DNA of 64,000 nucleotides from Tsuneonella rigui. GTDB lineage: Bacteria; Pseudomonadota; Alphaproteobacteria; Sphingomonadales; Sphingomonadaceae. Positions 50,385 to 60,056 of the stretch are shown here, in pieces. The position numbers and the translations under genes were made by a program. The first letter of the stretch is position 1, and the number at the start of each line of letters is the position of its first letter. The stretch is from the NCBI RefSeq assembly GCF_003958625.1, contig NZ_RSEL01000007.1:1-64000 (forward strand), read 5' to 3'. A model generated the notes under the pieces. The model ran no database searches, was not told where the DNA came from, and saw only the letters and a program-made list of their open reading frames with translations.

Positions 50385-51403
50385 GCCGATGCCCGCCGGG
50401 CCGCGCATTCGCCGGCCATTCTGAGCGCAGCGATCGTCGCGCCCGCGCTCGCGCGCCCGGTGCCCGCGATGCCGAACGCGGTTCCGTGGTCCGGACTGGT
50501 GCGCACGATCGGGAGGCCCAGCGTGACGTTCACGCCGCTGTCGAAGTCGAGCGCCTTGAGCGGAATCAGCGCCTGGTCGTGGTACATGCACAGCGCTACG
50601 TCGTAATCCGCGCGGGCGTGCGGAGCGAACAGCGCGTCGGCGGGATGCGGACCGGTCGCGTCGATTCCCTCGGCCTGAAGCGCCGCGATCGCCGGACCGA
50701 CGATGCGCGCTTCCTCATCGCCCATCCGCCCATCCTCGCCCGCGTGCGGGTTGAGCGCGGCGACCGCGATACGCGGCCGAGTAATGCCGAAGTCGCGCCG
50801 CAGCGCCTCCGCCGCGATGCGTGCGCGGCGGCGGATCAGGTCGACCGAGATCGCGCCGGGCACATTCGCCAGCGCTACGTGCACGGTGAGTGGAATGGTG
50901 CGGAGCTGGGGCCCCGCGAGCATCATCACCGCGTCCTGCGCCGCGATCCCGCAGGCGTGGGCGACGAACTCGGTCTGGCCGGGGTAGTGAAAGCCGACAT
51001 CGGCTAGCCGGGACTTGGCGATCGGACCGGTGACGAGCCCACCCGCTTCGCAGGCAACTGCCAGCTCGGTGGCGCGCTCGAGGGACGCGAGCGCCAACGC
51101 CGCCCCGTCAGCATCGGGTTCGCCTGGGCGCCACGGGCCGTCAAGGGTGCCGAGGATGGGAAGGGCGCGGGGAAAGACAGCGGCGGCTTCCGCCAGCGAC
51201 GCGATCGGTTCGATCGGCAGTTCGATCCCGCGCGATGCCGCTGCGGCGGCGAGCAATCGCACCCCGCCCACAACCGCGAACGGCTGCAGGCCCGCCCGCT
51301 CGCGCTCCGCCCACGCGGCCGCCAGCAGCTCAGGCCCCACGCCGGCAGGATCGCCGAGCGAGGCGACCAGCGGCGCCGGAGGGGGAGAGTTCGCTTCGCT
51401 CAT
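50381..51403 (-). CDS. pdxA: 4-hydroxythreonine-4-phosphate dehydrogenase
   Basis: 340 residues. NAD-dependent step of pyridoxal phosphate synthesis. [43 protein letters not shown] and [16 protein letters not shown] are conserved, and [14 protein letters not shown] carries the metal His. ATG 51403 is the family start; the longer upstream frame runs into surA and is rejected. 32 bases after surA. Confidence 0.96.
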   Translation of the reverse strand: MSEANSPPPAPLVASLGDPAGVGPELLAAAWAERERAGLQPFAVVGGVRLLAAAAASRGIELPIEPIASLAEAAAVFPRALPILGTLDGPWRPGEPDADGAALALASLERATELAVACEAGGLVTGPIAKSRLADVGFHYPGQTEFVAHACGIAAQDAVMMLAGPQLRTIPLTVHVALANVPGAISVDLIRRRARIAAEALRRDFGITRPRIAVAALNPHAGEDGRMGDEEARIVGPAIAALQAEGIDATGPHPADALFAPHARADYDVALCMYHDQALIPLKALDFDSGVNVTLGLPIVRTSPDHGTAFGIAGTGRASAGATIAALRMAGECAARRASA

Positions 51404-51435
51404 CCCGTTCTCACAGGCGAGCGAAGCGAATGATG

Positions 51436-52782
51436 TCAATTGTATTCGATGACCGCGTCGTTGCGCAGGTCGCGCAGGTAGCGCTGCGCGCGCTTGTTCA
51501 CGCGGTCGTCCTCGAGTTGCGACATCAGGTCGTCGAAGCTCGGGGTGTCGGCGGTTTGCGGATCGTCGCGGCCGCACAGCATGAGCACGCTGACGCCCTC
51601 CTGCGCGGAGCCGAACGGCGGCGTAGCCTGGCCGATTTGCAGGTCCGCCAGCAGCGGCTGGAGCTGCTCGGGCAGAGTGCGCAGAACGATGCCGTCGTTG
51701 GCGGCGACTTCGGCGCCGATCGCGGCAGCGCCGGCTTCGGCATCGCCGCAGCCCTTCATCGCCTGGACCGCGTTGGTGAAGGTCGCGAGCTTCGCCTGCG
51801 CATCCGCCTCGGTGATTCCGGGGGCGAACTTGAGCGAGATCTGCTTGAGGCTGAGCACCGCGTCGCGCGGGTCAGCGGTCAGGATCGCCTTCTTGTCGAT
51901 CAACAACAGGATCGAAAAGCCGCCCGAATTCTCGATCGGGCCGACCAGTTGGCCGGGCTGCATCTGGCGCGCCGCGACCGCCAATTCGCTCGGCAGCATT
52001 TCCAGTCGCACGAAGCCGAGGTCGCCGCCCGCAGCCGCGGTCGAGGATTCCGAATACTGGCGCGCATAGCCGAGGAAGCTGCCGCCCTGCTTGAGCTGCT
52101 CAACGATCTTGCCGAGGTTGGCGAGCACCTGATCGCGCGTCTCCGGCGTCGAGGCGAGCCAGATTTCGCCGAGGCGATACTCTTCGGTCCCGCGGCTTGC
52201 CTCGAGGCGGGCCATCATCTCGTTGACCTCTTCGGCCGAGACGTTGACGAACGGCGTCACGTTCCGCCGCAGCAGAAGTTGCCACGCGGTTTCGCCGAGG
52301 ATCTGCCGCTTGAGCGAGGCGGGCGAGGAACCGATCTTGGTGAGGTAGGCGTCCATCGCGCCCACGTCCTGGCCGAAGTTCTGCGCCGCCACGCGCGCGT
52401 AAGTCTGGTCGACGTCGGCCTGTGGGACATCGATCTCCTGCGCCTTGGCTTCCTGGATCTGCAGCGTCTCGTCGATCAGGTTGCGCAGCACCTGGGTGCG
52501 CAGGCGCTCCATCTCTTCGGGTGCGATCTGGCCCTTGGAGGCGGCGACAAGCAACGCGACCCGCTGGTCGACGTCGGTGCCGGTGATGATCTGCCCGTTG
52601 ACCACCGCCGTCGGCTTGCGGACGTTGGGATCGCTCTTGCCGAGGATCGAGATGTTGTCGGGAATGTCGAGCCCGGTTGATGGCGCGCCGCCCGCGGCTT
52701 GCGCCGCGACCGCGACGGGGGTCGTCACGAGCGATACCGCGGCAAGGCCGCACAGCAGTCTGGATACGGTCGGTAGAATCAC
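51436..52782 (-). CDS. surA: Periplasmic peptidyl-prolyl isomerase SurA-type
   Basis: 448 residues, GTG start at 52782, signal peptide (ILPTVSRLLCGLAAVSLVTTP, cleaved near VAAQA). The SurA N-terminal helical domain contains AVVNGQIITGTDVDQRV and LRNLIDETLQIQEAK. One parvulin domain is clear (EEYRLGEIWLAS, GGDLGFVRLEMLP, GPIENSGGFSILLL); the second parvulin domain of E. coli SurA is degenerate. It escorts outer-membrane proteins such as LptD, its neighbour. Confidence 0.92.
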   Translation of the reverse strand: MILPTVSRLLCGLAAVSLVTTPVAVAAQAAGGAPSTGLDIPDNISILGKSDPNVRKPTAVVNGQIITGTDVDQRVALLVAASKGQIAPEEMERLRTQVLRNLIDETLQIQEAKAQEIDVPQADVDQTYARVAAQNFGQDVGAMDAYLTKIGSSPASLKRQILGETAWQLLLRRNVTPFVNVSAEEVNEMMARLEASRGTEEYRLGEIWLASTPETRDQVLANLGKIVEQLKQGGSFLGYARQYSESSTAAAGGDLGFVRLEMLPSELAVAARQMQPGQLVGPIENSGGFSILLLIDKKAILTADPRDAVLSLKQISLKFAPGITEADAQAKLATFTNAVQAMKGCGDAEAGAAAIGAEVAANDGIVLRTLPEQLQPLLADLQIGQATPPFGSAQEGVSVLMLCGRDDPQTADTPSFDDLMSQLEDDRVNKRAQRYLRDLRNDAVIEYN

Positions 52783-52921
52783 GCTTTTTTCCGTTCTCGG
52801 CAGAGCGCGCTCCGCGCCCCCTCGTCAGCCGGGCAACTGCCGCCGAGCGGCTTAACCCAAGCTGAGTGCGCGCGGCGGATAGCGTGTTTGCCGCGCCCTG
52901 CCAACGCCCCCGAGGCGGCTC

Positions 52922-55246
52922 TCACCGGAAGCCGAGATTGCGCAGCGCGAAATAGAACTGGAAGGTGTTGCCCCGCCTGGCATCGCCTTGGTCGAGGTAG
53001 TCGCGGCGCCAGGTCACGCCCATCTCCAGGCAGTCGTCGTTATAGGCGATGCCGAGGCGCGTGCGGATCGGGTCGAAGCCGTCGGAATTAAAGGTCGGAT
53101 CCTCGGCGCGGTCGGTCAGGTTGAACACCCCGGCGCCGAACACCGACCAGTAGTTCGCGAAGGCGACGCGGGCCGCGACGCGCAGCTCCTCGCGATCGCG
53201 CAAGTCTTCGATCGTCGGCGCGATGTCCCGGTTGAGGCGCAGGTAGCCGATCTCGGCATAGGTGCGGCTGGAGCCGACCGTGGCATCGATCTCGTTCCGG
53301 CGAACGGCGAAGTTGTCCTTATCGAGCCGGAAGCGGTGAGTCAGCTTGACGAAGTCTTTGTAGCGGACGTCGGTTCGGCCGACGAAATCCGATACGCGCT
53401 CCGACAGACCCGTTCCGTCAGGCAGGATCGAACCGCCGTTGTTGAGGCGGTACGATTGGCCGATCGTGGTGCTGATGCGCCAGTTGGGACGAGTGTACTC
53501 CCAATCGAAGCCATAGGTAACGCGCGGACGGTCCTCGACCCGGTCGTAGCCGGGAAAGCGGTTGAGCGCGAAGAGGTTCGAATCTTCGAGGTCGATCGCG
53601 CGTGCGTCTTCGTTGGGCACGGCAAGGTTCTTGATCTTGGGCGACAGCACCAGTTGCACGCGCGGTGTGAGGACCTGGGTGCCGCCAAGGAACGAGCCCA
53701 CGAAGGGCCATTCGACATCGGCCGCGGCGAGGGCCACGGCGCGTGTCTCCCACCCCGGATTGCCGCGATAGATGGCCGTGGCGGTGAGGCCGTTCTCGTC
53801 CGAATGATAGACATCGCCGCGGGCGAGGGCGGTCAGCGTGATCAGCTGGCCCCAGCTGGTCACGCGCTTGAGGTCCCACCGCGCTCCGCCGATTGCGCGC
53901 TGCGTATCCTGCCCTTCGGTGCGGTAAAGTGACAGGGTGTTGGCGAACAGCTCCACCTTGCCGCCGACGATGGGCGCGTCGAGCCGTTTGCGGAAATCGA
54001 TCAGCGGCAGCGCCACCGGCACTTGTCCTTGCGGCGCGCCGAGCCGGAGCGTCTGCGTCGCAAAGCCCGAGATGGCGAGGTAGGAATCGAGGTCGATCCG
54101 CTCGAGCTCGAACATCGAGCGCAGCCGGTCGTCCCGGCTGATGTCGTAGCGGCGCAGGAACGTGCGGTCGGTCGCCCGGCGGGCGGAGAAGTTGAGGCTC
54201 CAGTTCGGGTTGAACTGGTAGCGGCCGTTGGCGAACAGATAGCCGCGGAAATCGTCTTCGGCGATGCCGTTCATGCCCACGCGCTGGCTGACGGTGCCGT
54301 AGCCGGTCACCTGATACGCGCCCTTGTCCATCAAGTGCCGCCACTGCGCGCTCGCCATGGGCGGGGCATCGGTGAAGGCGTAGGCGCTGAGCGTCAGGTC
54401 CTTGTTGGGCGCGAGGTTGAGATAGTAGCTTCCGCTGACCTCGAACCCATTGTTGCGCGAGAACTGCACGTCGGGAACGAGGAACCCCGACACCGGCCGG
54501 CCATCGGTGCGGATGGCAAGGCCCGGTAGCGGGATCAGCCGCGCGCCGAACAGCTCCAGAAATGCGCCATTGAACCGCACCCGCTTGTCGGCGGGCGAAT
54601 AGACCACCCGATCGGCGGTGATGCGCCAGCTCGGTTCGCGCGGGCAACCGGTGGCGGTGACCACTTCGCAGCCGGTATAGGCGGCGCGAGTGAGTTCGAT
54701 CGTGCCATCGGCCTGGCGGGTGCCGCTGGCCGCAGCGAGTCGTCCGCCTTCACGCAAGGCGAGGAGAAGGTCCTCCATCGCGCCCGCCTCGAACTCGTCG
54801 GTCAGTTCGATCCGGCTGGTGTAGAGCTGGTTGCCGTCCTCATCGACGAAGCGGACGTTGCCGCTGCCGACGATTTGGCCGGTCTTGCGGTTCCAGGTGA
54901 CCTCGTCGGCGCGGACCGACTTGTCCTCGCTGCGCAAGACGACGTCACCCGACGCGGTGACCGTGTCGGCGTTCTGGTCGTAGGCGACCGAGTTCGCCTC
55001 GAAGTTGATCTGACGGTCGCTGGTCGGCGCGGCGGGCAGGGTCGCCGGGTCGATCGGCGGCATCGGCGTGGACAGCGGAGGCGGAGTGCCTTCCGGTTGC
55101 TCGGGGGTGCCCATCGCCTGACCCGCGCCATCCTGCGCGAACGCGGGTGCGGCAGCGAGCGCGAGGCCCATGGCGAGCACGCTCGCAGCCCATCCGCGCA
55201 AGCGGCGAGAACGAGCTTGCTGCAAACCGGTCGAAGCGGGGAGCAT
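52922..55246 (-). CDS. lptD: Outer-membrane assembly protein LptD
   Basis: 774 residues from ATG 55246, which opens a signal-like segment (GWAASVLAMGLALAAAPAFAQ); GTG 55309 is in frame without a ribosome site. The OstA/LptA-like jellyroll is clear (INFEANSVAYDQNADTVTAS, KSVRADEVTWNRKTGQIVGSG). The beta barrel follows, ending in FQFYFALRNLGFR with a terminal aromatic-Arg. Cys pair GCEVVTATGC lies between domains, fewer Cys than E. coli. It inserts LPS in most Gram-negatives; sphingomonads use glycosphingolipids instead, so its cargo here is open. Confidence 0.93.
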   Translation of the reverse strand: MLPASTGLQQARSRRLRGWAASVLAMGLALAAAPAFAQDGAGQAMGTPEQPEGTPPPLSTPMPPIDPATLPAAPTSDRQINFEANSVAYDQNADTVTASGDVVLRSEDKSVRADEVTWNRKTGQIVGSGNVRFVDEDGNQLYTSRIELTDEFEAGAMEDLLLALREGGRLAAASGTRQADGTIELTRAAYTGCEVVTATGCPREPSWRITADRVVYSPADKRVRFNGAFLELFGARLIPLPGLAIRTDGRPVSGFLVPDVQFSRNNGFEVSGSYYLNLAPNKDLTLSAYAFTDAPPMASAQWRHLMDKGAYQVTGYGTVSQRVGMNGIAEDDFRGYLFANGRYQFNPNWSLNFSARRATDRTFLRRYDISRDDRLRSMFELERIDLDSYLAISGFATQTLRLGAPQGQVPVALPLIDFRKRLDAPIVGGKVELFANTLSLYRTEGQDTQRAIGGARWDLKRVTSWGQLITLTALARGDVYHSDENGLTATAIYRGNPGWETRAVALAAADVEWPFVGSFLGGTQVLTPRVQLVLSPKIKNLAVPNEDARAIDLEDSNLFALNRFPGYDRVEDRPRVTYGFDWEYTRPNWRISTTIGQSYRLNNGGSILPDGTGLSERVSDFVGRTDVRYKDFVKLTHRFRLDKDNFAVRRNEIDATVGSSRTYAEIGYLRLNRDIAPTIEDLRDREELRVAARVAFANYWSVFGAGVFNLTDRAEDPTFNSDGFDPIRTRLGIAYNDDCLEMGVTWRRDYLDQGDARRGNTFQFYFALRNLGFR

Positions 55247-55350
55247 GCCTTGCCTATCGCAGCACTGCCGCCTAATCGCAATCGCCAACGCCGCCCCCTG
55301 TCGTTTCACCGCGGCGGACGGTCGCAGCCATGATATTTCCCGGAGTTTCC

Positions 55351-56805
55351 ATGAAGATCGAATTCGCCTCCGCCGTACCCGCCGGCACTCAGATCGTGGC
55401 CCGCATCGTCGCGCAGGATTCGCTGCCCAACGGTCTGGAGCCGACGCTGGCGCACGGCGCGCAGGCGGCGCGCTTCAAGGGCAAGGCGGGGCAGGTGTTC
55501 GACGGTTCGGCGGAGCGGGACGGGCAGATCGTGCGCGTGGCCCTCGCGGGTGCGGGCGAGCCGGGTGATGAGGGGCGGATCGCGAACCTCGAGAAGGCCG
55601 GCGCGGCGCTGGCCGCCAAGTATGCGACCTCGGGCTCCGATTCGATCGCCATCGAGGCGGATGGCCTGACTGCCGAGGAGCTCGCGGCGGTGCTTACCGG
55701 CCTGCGGCTGCGGGCATGGCGCTACGATCGCTACCGCACGCGCATCAAGGATGAGCAGAAGGTCACGCTCGCAAAGGCCGTCGTGATCGGCGCGCCCGAG
55801 GGCGGCGAGCAGGCCTGGACCGAAGCGACCGCGCTGGCCGAGGGCGTCGAATTCACCCGCGAGCTGGTCACCGAACCGGCGAATATCATCTATCCCGAGA
55901 GTTTCGTGCAGCGTTGCCGCGAGCGCTACGAGGGCACCGGCCTGGAGATTACCGTGCTCGGCGTCGAGGAGATGACCAAGCTCGGCATGGGCGCGCTGCT
56001 CGGCGTGGGGCAGGGCTCTGAGCAGCCTTCCCGGCTGCTGTGCGTCAAGTGGAACGGCGGAGCGGCGGGCGAGCGGCCGATGGCGTTTGTCGGCAAGGGC
56101 GTCACGTTCGATACCGGCGGCATCTCGATCAAGCCGGGACCCGGCATGGGCGACATGAAGTGGGACATGGGCGGCGCCGGCGCGGTCGCGGGCGCGATGC
56201 TCACGCTTGCGCTACGCAAGGCGAAGGCCAACGTGGTCGGTGTGATGGGACTGGTCGAGAACATGCCCGACGGCAAGGCGATGCGTCCGGGTGACGTGCT
56301 TACCACCATGAGCGGGCAAACGGTCGAGGTGCTCAACACCGACGCCGAAGGGCGCCTGGTACTGTGCGACGCGCTGACCTGGGTGCAGAAGGAGCACGAT
56401 CCGGTGGCCATCGTCGACTTCGCCACCCTCACCGGAGCGATGATCATCAGCCTCGGCTTCGAGTACGGCGGCATGTTCTCAAACGACAACGAGCTTGCCG
56501 ACGCGCTTGCCAAAGCGGGTACTGCGTGCGGGGACAAACTGTGGCGGATGCCGCTCGGCCCGGCGTACGACAAGTTGATCGATTCCCCGATCGCCGACAT
56601 GCAGAACATCGGTCCGCGCGAAGGCGGCTCGATCACCGCGGCGCAGTTCCTCCAGCGGTTCATCGACAAGGGGCGGCCTTGGGCGCACTGCGACATCGCG
56701 GGGATGGTGTGGGCGGCCAAGCCCGGTGCGACCTGGGACAAGGGCGCGACCGGCTACGGCGTGCGCCTGATCGACCGCTACGTGCGCGACGTCTTGGAGA
56801 GCTGA
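55351..56805 (+). CDS. pepA: Leucyl aminopeptidase (M17)
   Basis: 484 residues from ATG 55351, with GGAG six bases ahead; ATG 55330 is less likely. Two-metal cytosolic peptidase. The N-terminal macro-like domain is followed by the catalytic part: GKGVTFDTGGISIKPG (metal and Lys ligands), MGGAGAVAGAM, and the M17 signature NTDAEGRL starting at residue 329. Complete. Divergent from lptD and followed by holC after 16 bases, a common arrangement. Confidence 0.97.
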   Translation: MKIEFASAVPAGTQIVARIVAQDSLPNGLEPTLAHGAQAARFKGKAGQVFDGSAERDGQIVRVALAGAGEPGDEGRIANLEKAGAALAAKYATSGSDSIAIEADGLTAEELAAVLTGLRLRAWRYDRYRTRIKDEQKVTLAKAVVIGAPEGGEQAWTEATALAEGVEFTRELVTEPANIIYPESFVQRCRERYEGTGLEITVLGVEEMTKLGMGALLGVGQGSEQPSRLLCVKWNGGAAGERPMAFVGKGVTFDTGGISIKPGPGMGDMKWDMGGAGAVAGAMLTLALRKAKANVVGVMGLVENMPDGKAMRPGDVLTTMSGQTVEVLNTDAEGRLVLCDALTWVQKEHDPVAIVDFATLTGAMIISLGFEYGGMFSNDNELADALAKAGTACGDKLWRMPLGPAYDKLIDSPIADMQNIGPREGGSITAAQFLQRFIDKGRPWAHCDIAGMVWAAKPGATWDKGATGYGVRLIDRYVRDVLES

Positions 56806-56821
56806 TCTCGGCGCGCAATCG

Positions 56822-57259
56822 ATGCAACTGGATTTCTGGCAGTACTCGCAAGGGCCGATCGAGCGCATCGTCGCGCTGATCGCCGAGCGGGTGCTGGCTG
56901 GGGGCGACCGCTTGCTGGTGGTCGATGCCGATGGCGACCGTCGCGCTTCGACCAGCAAAGCGCTGTGGGAGGCGAAGCCGGAACGATTTCTCGCCAATGG
57001 TGATGCGTCCGAGCCCCATGCCGCGCGTCAGCCGATCCTGCTGTCGAGCGAGTGCGAACCGGCCAACGGCGCCAAGGTGGTGGTGTTGGCCGATGGCGAG
57101 TGGCGTGAACCCGGTCCGTCGTTCGACCGGGTGATCCTGCTGTTCGGCGAGAGCCAAGCTGAACCGGCGCGCGCAGTCTGGCGGCAGTGCGATGGGCGAG
57201 AGGACGTAACCCGCGGCTACTTCGCGCAAGAGGCGGGGAAGTGGGTCAAGCGTCTGTGA
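56822..57259 (+). CDS. holC: DNA polymerase III chi subunit
   Basis: 145 residues. Chi links the clamp loader (through psi or directly) to SSB. The start [20 protein letters not shown], the middle [20 protein letters not shown] and the C-terminal block [20 protein letters not shown] match HolC. It commonly follows pepA. The spacing of 16 bases supports cotranscription. Confidence 0.92.
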   Translation: MQLDFWQYSQGPIERIVALIAERVLAGGDRLLVVDADGDRRASTSKALWEAKPERFLANGDASEPHAARQPILLSSECEPANGAKVVVLADGEWREPGPSFDRVILLFGESQAEPARAVWRQCDGREDVTRGYFAQEAGKWVKRL

Positions 57260-57335
57260 GCCTTGCGCCGAGTGCGGCCCCTCGCTAGGGGCGCGCGCAA
57301 ATCTCCCCACCATTCGTTTCGCAAGGACATTTCCC

Positions 57336-57758
57336 ATGGCGGTCACCCGCACCTTTTCGATCATCAAGCCCGACGCCACCCGCCGCAATCTGACCGGCGC
57401 GGTCACCAAGATGCTCGAGGAAGCCGGCCTGCGCGTCGTCGCCTCGAAGCGCATCCATATGACCCGCGAGCAGGCCGAGGGCTTCTACGCGGTGCACAGC
57501 GAGCGTCCCTTCTTCGGCGAGCTGTGCGATTTCATGACCAGCGGCCCGGTGGTGGTGCAGGTGCTCGAGGGCGAGGACGCCGTGAAGCGCAACCGCGACG
57601 TGATGGGCGCGACCAATCCGGCAAATGCGGACGAGGGCACCATCCGCAAGACGCTCGCCGAGAGCATCGAGGCCAACACGGTCCACGGTTCCGACAGCGA
57701 CGAGAACGCCAAAATCGAGATCGATTACTTCTTTAAGCCCGAAGAAATCGTCGGCTGA
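57336..57758 (+). CDS. ndk: Nucleoside diphosphate kinase
   Basis: 140 residues. Transfers phosphate from ATP to NDPs through phospho-His117 ([12 protein letters not shown]). Lys11 (FSIIKPDAT), [10 protein letters not shown] and [16 protein letters not shown] are conserved. Full length. AAGGAC precedes ATG. Followed by a long perfect hairpin. Confidence 0.98.
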   Translation: MAVTRTFSIIKPDATRRNLTGAVTKMLEEAGLRVVASKRIHMTREQAEGFYAVHSERPFFGELCDFMTSGPVVVQVLEGEDAVKRNRDVMGATNPANADEGTIRKTLAESIEANTVHGSDSDENAKIEIDYFFKPEEIVG

Positions 57759-57767
57759 TTTGACCCC

Positions 57768-57794
57768 GGCGAAGCGAGGTAGTCTCGCTTCGCC
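57768..57794 (+). terminator. Perfect 11-base hairpin after ndk
   Basis: GGCGAAGCGAG (57768-57778) and CTCGCTTCGCC (57784-57794) pair without mismatch around GTAGT, nine bases after the ndk stop. No U-tract. Likely the ndk transcript end or a stability element. Confidence 0.55.
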
Positions 57795-57848
57795 TGCCGA
57801 TAACAAATGAGAGACTCGTTCCCGGGCATTCCGTGCTACGGCGCGTGA

Positions 57849-58289
57849 ATGCTGTGGGGACGGGGACAGAAGTGCAAGGCGCTCGCCGGGCGATTCGTCG
57901 CGGCGCTGAACGCGCACGATACCGACGCCTTGAGCGCGCTGGTCACCGAAGATTTCACCTACATCGATAGCTGGCGCGAGGGCGTCACCGGCCGCGAGCG
58001 GGTGATGGAGGGATCGCGCATGCTGTTCGCGAGCGATCCGGACTTCGGGATCGAGGTTGAATCGATCAGCTACAGCGAGCCGTTCGCGCTGATGCGGGGC
58101 TGGGTGAACAGCTCGAACCCCGAAGTCGGCCGCCGCCGTGCGGTGTGGCGCGCGCGCTGCGAAGGCACGCGGATCGCGGAGTGGCAAGCCTGGGCCGAAG
58201 GCGCGCCGCCGCGGCTCAACCGGACGTTCTCGCCTGAGGCAACGATCGACATGTCCGACCGCGCGCCGGAGACTCCCGGCACGCCCTGA
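57849..58289 (+). CDS. NTF2-like/SnoaL-like protein
   Basis: 146 residues. The fold is suggested by RFVAALNAHDTDALSALVTEDFTYIDSWREGVTGRERV, then EVESISYSEPFALMRGWVNS, the usual helix-then-sheet cone of SnoaL-like proteins. A C-terminal extension of about 30 residues (FSPEATIDMSDRAPETPG) is unusual. No catalytic residues can be assigned. The start ATG 57849 lacks a strong ribosome site. Confidence 0.7.
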   Translation: MLWGRGQKCKALAGRFVAALNAHDTDALSALVTEDFTYIDSWREGVTGRERVMEGSRMLFASDPDFGIEVESISYSEPFALMRGWVNSSNPEVGRRRAVWRARCEGTRIAEWQAWAEGAPPRLNRTFSPEATIDMSDRAPETPGTP

Positions 58290-58376
58290 CAGGTTATGCA
58301 CCGCGCTGGTTTGGGCGCGGCGCGCGGCTGTGATATCCTGGTTCCGAGGGTCGCCTCCTTCTGGGGGAGGGATGCC

Positions 58377-59114
58377 ATGAGCCGTTCGCTCGCCATGCTC
58401 ACCGCGGTGCTGTGCTACGCCGCGTTTTTCGCTTCATTCGTCTACCTGGTCGGGTTCGTAGCCGGAATCGATCTGTTGCCGGTCCATGTCGACAAGGGGC
58501 TGATCGCGCCGCCGGCCACCGCCGCGCTGATCGACATCGCGCTGATTGCGCTGTTCGGCGTCCAGCACTCCGTCATGGCGCGGCCCGCGTTCAAGGCGGC
58601 CTGGACGCGTGTGGTCTCACCTGCAATCGAGCGTTCGATCTACTGTCTCGCTGCCGCGCTTTGTCTGATCGCGCTTTTCGCCTTCTGGCACCCGATCGAA
58701 GGCACGGTCTGGTCGATCGAGATGCCCGCGCTGCGGATGGCGATCTGGGGCCTGTTCCTGCTCGGCTGGACGATCCTGTTCATCGCCACCTGGCTCATCA
58801 GCCACTGGGAGCTGTTCGGCCTGGCGCAGGCTTGGCGTCACTTCCGTGGGACTGAGGCGCCCGCGCAGCCGTTTCGCACGCCGTTTCTCTACAACTGGGT
58901 GCGGCACCCGATCTACAGTGGCTTCCTACTGGCGTTCTGGGCGACGCCCGAGATGACCTATGGCCACCTGCTGCTGGCGATCGGCTTCTCGGTCTACATC
59001 TTCATCGGCATCGCGCATGAGGAGCGCGACCTGATCGGAACCTTCGGCGAGCATTACACCGATTATCGCAAGCGCGTCGGCGCGGTGATCCCCGGCGTGG
59101 GGCGGCGAACCTAG
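58377..59114 (+). CDS. mddA: MddA-like methanethiol S-methyltransferase (NnrU-type membrane protein)
   Basis: 245 residues from ATG 58377 (GGGGAGGG upstream). Five to six membrane helices. Conserved pieces match MddA of the NnrU/isoprenylcysteine-methyltransferase-like group: FVYLVGFVAGIDLLPVHVDKG, FGVQHSVMARPAFK, HWELFGLAQAWRHF, NWVRHPIYSGFLLAFWATP and EERDLIGTFGEHYTDYRKRV. MddA methylates methanethiol to dimethyl sulfide using SAM. The activity is inferred; related NnrU proteins are alternatives. Confidence 0.75.
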   Translation: MSRSLAMLTAVLCYAAFFASFVYLVGFVAGIDLLPVHVDKGLIAPPATAALIDIALIALFGVQHSVMARPAFKAAWTRVVSPAIERSIYCLAAALCLIALFAFWHPIEGTVWSIEMPALRMAIWGLFLLGWTILFIATWLISHWELFGLAQAWRHFRGTEAPAQPFRTPFLYNWVRHPIYSGFLLAFWATPEMTYGHLLLAIGFSVYIFIGIAHEERDLIGTFGEHYTDYRKRVGAVIPGVGRRT

Positions 59115-60040
59115 AACTCGTCCGCCGCGTCCATCAGCGCGGTGAGCTTCTTCGGTGCAACCGCGCGCCAGCTGCGCTGCAGCCAGCCGTCGATGGCGTT
59201 CCAATCGGTGTCGCCGAGGTCGAGACGGATACCGATCCAGTCGCCGCCGAAATAGGCGGGGCGGTAGTAGCGCTCGGGATCGAGGTCGATCAGTTGCGCT
59301 TGCTCATCCGGCCCGCTGATCTTGGCAAGCAGGGCGGTCTTGCCGTCGCCGTGGTGATCCACCGAGACCCAGGCGAACTTCTTGCCCTTGACGATGCCGA
59401 AGCACGGCATGCCATGGCTGGTGGTCTCTTCCGCCTGCGGCTGCGCCAGCGCCAGCGCGCGCACTTGCGCGACCAGCCAATCGGCGTCGAAGGGCCGCGA
59501 GACGTAGTCCGACAGCACCCGCGGATAGAGTTGGTGCTCCGCGATCAGCACCCGCGCGGCGAGCGTCTCCGGGGTATCGCCGGGCATCACCGCGACCTCG
59601 GCCTGGCCAAGCACCTCGCCGGAATCGAGGTCGTCGGTCACCAGATGCACCGAACACCCGGCCTTGGCATCGCCAGCATCGAGCGCGGCACCATGGGTGC
59701 GAAGCCCCGGATACTTGGGCAGCAGGGAGGGGTGGACGTTGAGCATCCGCCCGCTCCACCCTGCGACGAACTCCGTTCCAAGCACGCGCATGTAACCGGC
59801 CAGCGCGATATATTGCGCGCCGCTGGCACGGATGGCTTGGTCCATTGCCGCATCGTGCGCCGATCGGTCCATTCCTTTGTGGCTCAGCGCGAAAGTCGGC
59901 ACTTCCTCGGCCTCAGCCAACTTGAGGCCCGCCGCATCGGGATTGTTGCTGGCGACCAGCACGATCTCGTAGCCGGCATCTTCGAACCGGCTCGCATAGA
60001 GCAGCGCGGCCATGTTGGTGCCGGCGCCCGAAATGAGCAC
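59111..60040 (-). CDS. purN: Phosphoribosylglycinamide formyltransferase fused to MmcQ/YjbR domain
   Basis: 309 residues. Residues 1 to about 185 are PurN (GAGTNMAALL, ALAGYMRVL, NVHPSLLPKYPGLRTH with the catalytic His, and DSGEVLGQAEV). The catalytic Asn is in MLNVHPSLL. From about 200 to the end is an MmcQ/YjbR-like domain (SHGMPCFGIVKGKKFAWVSV, LIDLDPERYYRPAYFGGDWIGI, WLQRSWRAVAPKK). PurN is usually about 190 residues, so this is a fusion. The start codon is GTG 60040; the usual few N-terminal residues (KVAV) lie upstream in frame with no start codon. Follows purM by 16 bases. Confidence 0.9.
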   Translation of the reverse strand: MLISGAGTNMAALLYASRFEDAGYEIVLVASNNPDAAGLKLAEAEEVPTFALSHKGMDRSAHDAAMDQAIRASGAQYIALAGYMRVLGTEFVAGWSGRMLNVHPSLLPKYPGLRTHGAALDAGDAKAGCSVHLVTDDLDSGEVLGQAEVAVMPGDTPETLAARVLIAEHQLYPRVLSDYVSRPFDADWLVAQVRALALAQPQAEETTSHGMPCFGIVKGKKFAWVSVDHHGDGKTALLAKISGPDEQAQLIDLDPERYYRPAYFGGDWIGIRLDLGDTDWNAIDGWLQRSWRAVAPKKLTALMDAADEF

Positions 60041-60056
60041 GGCGACCTTGGCAGGC

